Shown piece by piece: positions 5,000 to 5,407 of a DNA stretch of 5,407 nucleotides. The translations under genes were made by a program, and so were the position numbers. Under the pieces are notes generated by a model. It was given only the letters and a program-made list of their open reading frames with translations, did no database searches and had not been told where the DNA came from. Within the stretch, counting starts at the first letter, position 1. Every line of letters starts with the position of its first letter. This stretch comes from Clostridiales bacterium (GTDB taxonomy: Bacteria; Bacillota; Clostridia; Peptostreptococcales; Anaerovoracaceae): the NCBI GenBank assembly GCA_009785435.1, contig WQWG01000050.1, positions 1 through 5,407 on the forward strand, read 5' to 3'.

Positions 5000-5407
5000 A
5001 TGGATAGCGGAGATAAACAGATGGTCATTGCAGTTGCATGCGACCATGGAGGATTTGTGCTAAAAGAAGAAGTCAAGAAATATTTGATTTCTGAGGGGAT
5101 CGATGTAATCGACCTGGGTACAAATTCGGAAGAATCCGTAGATTACCCCATATACGGAAAATTATGCGGAGAAGCCGTTATGTCGGGCAGAGCCGATAGA
5201 GGCATCGTCTTATGCAGTACCGGAATCGGCATTTCAATGGCGGCAAACAAAGTCAAAGGAATCCGGTGTGCGCTCTGCACAGATACGAAGATGGCGGAGA
5301 TGACAAGAAAACACAACGACTCCAATATGCTTGCGCTTGGCGGCAGAACAGTCAGCATAAACACGGCGCTTGATATAACAGAGACTTGGCTTATGACCGA
5401 ATTTGAA
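5000..5407 (+). CDS. rpiB: Ribose-5-phosphate isomerase B (3' truncated by window end)
   Basis: RpiB interconverts ribose 5-phosphate and ribulose 5-phosphate in the pentose phosphate pathway. The frame is open for 136 codons to the last base, and the usual length of about 145-150 means only about 10-15 residues are missing. Family motifs are MVIAVACDHGGF (8-19; usually DHAG), VDYP (47-50), LCSTGIGISMAANK (71-84), with C72 and T74 matching the catalytic Cys and conserved Thr of E. coli RpiB, and RKHNDSNMLALGGR (103-116), with H105 matching its active-site His. LacA/LacB-type or allose-6-phosphate isomerases are related alternatives, but the core-operon setting favours RpiB. Two starts are possible: ATG 5000, 4 nt after GGTGAGG (4989-4995), or ATG 5021, 8 nt after GGAG (5009-5012). 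The second gives the N-terminus usual in the family. A 39-nt gap separates it from tsaC, with no terminator seen, so it is probably in the prfA operon. Confidence 0.93.
   Translation, partial: MDSGDKQMVIAVACDHGGFVLKEEVKKYLISEGIDVIDLGTNSEESVDYPIYGKLCGEAVMSGRADRGIVLCSTGIGISMAANKVKGIRCALCTDTKMAEMTRKHNDSNMLALGGRTVSINTALDITETWLMTEFE

Overview
The window is chromosomal core-genome DNA, about 45% G+C by eye, with every gene on the + strand. The gene set and order (rho end, a DUF1385/YqhQ-type membrane protein, prmC, rpmE, prfA, a long Sua5-type tsaC, rpiB) is typical of Bacillota (Firmicutes). A clostridial or Negativicutes-like bacterium fits best, but no species can be named from the sequence. I see no phage, transposon, CRISPR or tRNA/rRNA signal.

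Layout: bases 1-2067 are the 3' part of one operon. It holds the last 43 codons of rho, then a DUF1385 gene overlapping rho by 8 nt, then prmC overlapping that gene through ATGA. Bases 2068-2466 are a 399-nt noncoding stretch. It contains a strong promoter (TTGATA-17-TATAAT) followed directly by a self-contained structured RNA of about 100 nt that ends in a long closing helix and a U tract. After that come an A+T-rich segment with a perfect 11-bp inverted repeat, and a second promoter (extended -10) that gives rpmE a leader of about 90 nt. rpmE (zinc-type L31) is followed by two tandem intrinsic terminators. A new promoter region and a short leader with an 11-nt direct repeat precede prfA (RF1), tsaC and rpiB. 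These three are closely spaced and probably form one operon, with rpiB cut by the window end.

Functional theme: termination and decoding. Rho ends transcripts, PrmC methylates the GGQ glutamine of release factors, RF1 (its substrate, encoded in the next operon) ends translation, L31 is a ribosomal protein, and Sua5/TsaC starts t6A synthesis on ANN-decoding tRNAs. RpiB is a sugar-phosphate enzyme often found in this neighbourhood.

The part least explained by known families is the small RNA cassette at 2108-2242. Its promoter, 5' end, closing helix and terminator fit together, and I do not recognise it as any riboswitch or housekeeping RNA. It is the main candidate for something undescribed.
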